DNA of 15,719 bases from Ruminococcus sp. (GTDB taxonomy: Bacteria > Bacillota > Clostridia > Oscillospirales > Acutalibacteraceae), in NCBI GenBank assembly GCA_023667385.1, contig JAMPAE010000017.1, positions 1 to 15,719 on the forward strand, given 5' to 3'. Positions within the stretch are counted from its first letter, which is position 1. Every line of letters begins with the position of its first letter. Below the pieces are notes generated by a model, which saw only the letters and a program-made list of their open reading frames with translations, had not been told where the DNA came from and did not search any database. The position numbers were made by a program, and so were the translations under genes. This document shows positions 14,839 to 15,719 of the stretch, piece after piece.

Positions 14839-15719
14839 ATGGATAAGTTTGTTCTTCATTCTTCATATAAACCGACAGGTGACCAGCCGGAAGCGATTGA
14901 TGCGCTGGTTGACGGCCTGAACAAAGGGTATAACGAGCAGACGCTCATGGGCGTCACAGGCTCAGGAAAAACCTTCACAATGGCAAACATCATTGAAAAA
15001 GTTAACAGGCCAACTTTGGTTTTAGCTCATAACAAAACGCTTGCAGCCCAGCTTTGCAGCGAGTTTCGTGAGTTTTTCCCCGAAAACGCAGTTGAATATT
15101 TCGTGTCATATTATGACTACTATCAGCCTGAAGCGTATATACCCACAACCGATACCTACATTGAAAAAGATTCTGCTGTCAACGAAGAAATTGATAAGCT
15201 GCGCCACTCGGCGACTTCTGCGCTTTCGGAAAGGCGGGATGTCATCATCGTTGCCAGTGTTTCATGCATATACACCCTCGGCGACCCGATCGACTACCGC
15301 AGCATGGTTATCTCTCTGCGTCCCGGCATGGAAAAGAACCGAGATGAGCTCATCAGTAAGCTGATTGAGATTCAGTATGAGCGCAATGACATAAACTTCA
15401 TCCGAAATAAGTTCCGTGTCAGAGGAGATATTGTTGAAATTTTTCCTGCCTATTCAAGTGAGTCCGCAATCAGAGTTGAATTCTTCGGCGATGAGGTTGA
15501 CCGTATTTGCGAAATCAATCCGCTGACAGGCGAAATCAAGGCAACACTTTCGCACATTGCAATTTATCCTGCTTCACATTATGTTGTCAGCCCCGAAAAA
15601 ATTGACCGTGCGCTCAGGGAAATCAAAGCTGAAATGGAAGATAGGTTTGCCGAATTTACAAGCGAGGGCAAGCTGCTTGAAGCTGAGCGTATCAAGCAGA
15701 GAACCTTATATGACCTTGA
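14839..15719 (+). CDS. uvrB: Excinuclease ABC subunit B (UvrB), N-terminal part, cut by window end
   Basis: The first 293 codons plus two bases of a protein normally about 660 residues long. UvrB is the DNA-damage verification helicase of nucleotide excision repair: it is loaded by UvrA and forms the preincision complex for UvrC. Seen: start MDKFVLHSSYKPTGDQPEAI, Walker A GVTGSGKT (38-45), HNKTLAAQL (64-72), and the beta-hairpin YYDYYQPEAYIP (91-102) that inserts between strands to test for lesions, with all its tyrosines. SVSCIYTLGDP (140-150) follows, then the start of the UvrA-interaction domain (RGDIVEIFP, 195-203). The ATG at 14839 has no good Shine-Dalgarno; in-frame TTG 14818 is an alternative but the MDKF opening is typical. 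The reading frame is open at the window end, so this is not a true truncation. Confidence 0.95.
   Translation, partial: MDKFVLHSSYKPTGDQPEAIDALVDGLNKGYNEQTLMGVTGSGKTFTMANIIEKVNRPTLVLAHNKTLAAQLCSEFREFFPENAVEYFVSYYDYYQPEAYIPTTDTYIEKDSAVNEEIDKLRHSATSALSERRDVIIVASVSCIYTLGDPIDYRSMVISLRPGMEKNRDELISKLIEIQYERNDINFIRNKFRVRGDIVEIFPAYSSESAIRVEFFGDEVDRICEINPLTGEIKATLSHIAIYPASHYVVSPEKIDRALREIKAEMEDRFAEFTSEGKLLEAERIKQRTLYDL

Noticed and set aside
1..15719. tRNA or rRNA genes, CRISPR arrays, insertion sequences, prophage or defence genes
   Set aside because: No cloverleaf, repeat-spacer series, transposase, integrase or terminal inverted repeats were seen in reading; gene content is typical of a core chromosome.

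Overview
The window looks like a chromosomal housekeeping segment from a low-to-moderate GC Firmicute of the class Clostridia. A gut or rumen Oscillospirales/Ruminococcaceae-type bacterium is the best guess. Reasons: canonical Gram-positive promoters (TTGACT/TTGCAA with TATAAT), purine-rich Shine-Dalgarno sites, a Firmicute-type trmK-Nif3 gene pair, an RqcH protein, and a glycoside hydrolase family 3 enzyme with permuted domain order of the kind known from Ruminococcus albus and Butyrivibrio. The genus assignment is inference; no rRNA is present to settle it.

Layout. (1) 1-513 is the 3' end of a Zn/Cd-type P1B ATPase. It runs into a strong hairpin terminator shared with the convergent GH3 gene (581-3019, minus strand). 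(2) Next on the minus strand is an ABC-F ATPase (3160-5067, TTG start) with its own promoter and terminator. (3) Divergent from it is a small zinc-ribbon membrane protein (5246-5674) in its own transcription unit. (4) A clear promoter at 5735-5763 starts an apparent plus-strand operon: a DUF1858 redox-disulfide protein, trmK, a Nif3-family protein, rqcH and dnaE. (5) pfkA (12985-13950) has a near-consensus promoter, a roughly 125-nt leader and a terminator. (6) radC begins immediately behind that terminator, and uvrB follows, cut by the window end.

Functionally the plus-strand block combines tRNA modification (TrmK), ribosome-associated quality control (RqcH), chromosome replication (DnaE), glycolysis (PfkA) and DNA repair (UvrB, plus RadC by name). 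Nothing indicates a mobile element, prophage, CRISPR array or defence island. No stretch longer than about 190 bases lacks a gene.

I did not find a convincing undescribed multi-gene system. The points most worth a second look are at the level of expression. Two genes (rqcH, uvrB) have no Shine-Dalgarno next to the start but have one upstream of a small hairpin. The pfkA terminator abuts the radC ribosome-binding site and carries a TATAAT in its loop. The pfkA leader contains a possible 28-codon reading frame. The domain-permuted GH3 enzyme and the uncharacterised zinc-ribbon membrane protein are the most interesting proteins.
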